From GCA-2746795 sp964643965 (GTDB lineage Bacteria > Chloroflexota > Anaerolineae > Promineifilales > Promineifilaceae): a stretch of 64,000 nucleotides of DNA. The DNA lies in the NCBI GenBank assembly GCA_964643965.1, contig CAZXVH010000003.1:1-64000 (forward strand), written 5' to 3'. Shown here piece by piece: positions 63,648 through 64,000 of the stretch (the first letter of the stretch is position 1; every line of letters starts with the position of its first letter). The translations under genes were made by a program, and so were the position numbers. The notes under the pieces are model-generated. The model searched no databases, had not been told where the DNA came from, and saw nothing but the letters and a program-made list of their open reading frames with translations.

Positions 63648-63695
63648 TTGACCTTGAGATAAGGAAAAGGTTATAATGATTGTACTATTGTACAA
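63648..63695 (+). promoter_or_regulatory. Promoter and operator-like palindrome of the PIN gene
   Basis: TTGACC (63648-63653) and TATAAT (63672-63677) are 18 bp apart. Directly after, TTGTAC-TATT-GTACAA (63680-63695) is a perfect inverted repeat over the likely start point, as expected for toxin-antitoxin autoregulation. Confidence 0.75.
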
Positions 63696-63712
63696 GTCAG
63701 GATGGTGAATTC

Positions 63713-64000
63713 ATGACAAAAGTGGTTGTGGACGCTTCAGTTTTGATAGCGGTTGTAACAAATGAACCAGAAAAATTAAAGCTGGTGCAATTAACACAAA
63801 ATGCCGATTTGATTGCACCCCATTCAATTCATTGGGAAATCGGAAATGCATTTTCCGCAATGCTCAAGCGCAACCGGGTGACTATTGCAGATGCTGTTCG
63901 GGCGATAAATGCCTATCAAAAAATACCTATCCGATTTGTTGATGTGGAACTTGAAGAAACAATTAAATTAGCAGATACATTAAATGTTTATGTTTACGAT
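63713..64000 (+). CDS. PIN-domain protein (VapC-type), cut by window edge
   Basis: The first 96 codons are present: MTKVVVDASVLIAVVTNE gives the PIN start with the first catalytic Asp at residue 7, then HSIHWEIGNAFSAMLKRN with the conserved Glu, and ELEETIKLADTLNVYVYD, where the next catalytic Asp appears. This matches a VapC-like ribonuclease. No antitoxin gene lies directly upstream within the transcript, which is unusual; it may follow downstream outside the window. Confidence 0.85.
   Translation, partial: MTKVVVDASVLIAVVTNEPEKLKLVQLTQNADLIAPHSIHWEIGNAFSAMLKRNRVTIADAVRAINAYQKIPIRFVDVELEETIKLADTLNVYVYD

Overview
The window looks like a chromosomal segment of an uncultured Chloroflexota bacterium (Anaerolineae-like). 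The evidence is gene content and style: a fused glycine-tRNA synthetase, a mevalonate kinase, many lipoproteins with short hydrophobic leaders, a VIT/VWA surface protein and two tandem glutamate dehydrogenases. The taxonomy is inference. A run of 100 N at 52827-52926 shows a scaffolded draft assembly, probably metagenomic. Most genes are on the minus strand. Layout: 0.4-5.5 kb is the rod-shape operon mreB-mreC-mreD-mrdA. 6.2-8.9 kb holds a polyprenyl-phosphate sugar transferase and a glycosyltransferase. 9-22.4 kb is a long minus-strand block: Asp23, fakA, degV/fakB, recG, coaD, a coiled-coil protein, rpmF, fabD, fabG, a second Asp23, nusB, a Nudix-like protein and a class A PBP, with rpmB divergent on plus. 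This resembles the rpmB-yloU-yloV-recG-fab order of Firmicutes and joins exogenous fatty-acid activation, fatty-acid synthesis, CoA synthesis and ribosomal proteins. 22.8-26.3 kb carries mevalonate kinase, a UbiA-type prenyltransferase and a GT39 enzyme. 26.6-29.4 kb has the two glutamate dehydrogenases. 29.5-38.6 kb is a mixed set: DUF92, WD40, VIT-VWA, cysteine synthase, HD hydrolase and three lipoproteins. 38.8-44.7 kb has an orphan PAS/GAF histidine kinase and a complete Opu-type osmolyte ABC transporter. 45.4-60.1 kb is housekeeping: glyQS fusion, recO, cdd, glmU-like, vanZ, tRNA-Gln, recR, ybaB, dnaX, ornithine aminotransferase, uppP, an SDR and aspartate kinase under a SAM-I riboswitch. 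60.1-64 kb is an accessory end: DnaA-box-like sites, a dead LacI gene, an MNT/HepT-like pair, a TPR-like gene, an MscS channel and a PIN toxin cut by the window edge. Two signals run through the whole window. First, the perfect palindrome AACGGCCGTT occurs about 55 times by eye, where chance predicts well under one. Inside genes it is often read as Thr-Ala-Val or Asn-Gly-Arg. It behaves like the cyanobacterial HIP1 palindrome and is absent from the accessory right end and the Opu operon. Second, spacers carry short tandem repeats of 7-8 bp in several unrelated families, usually just past a stop codon. One 8-bp family has expanded inside the P4 arm of the SAM-I riboswitch, where the two arms are complementary. 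Other regulatory finds: a consensus promoter plus terminator-like hairpin ahead of rpmB, a strong rpmF promoter, a promoter-leader-peptide-terminator ahead of the ornithine aminotransferase, and a promoter with an inverted repeat ahead of the PIN gene. Broken genes include a collapsed mazEF pair, a frameshifted ORF at 44.8-45.1 kb and the LacI remnant. No rRNA, CRISPR array, intact insertion sequence or prophage was seen.
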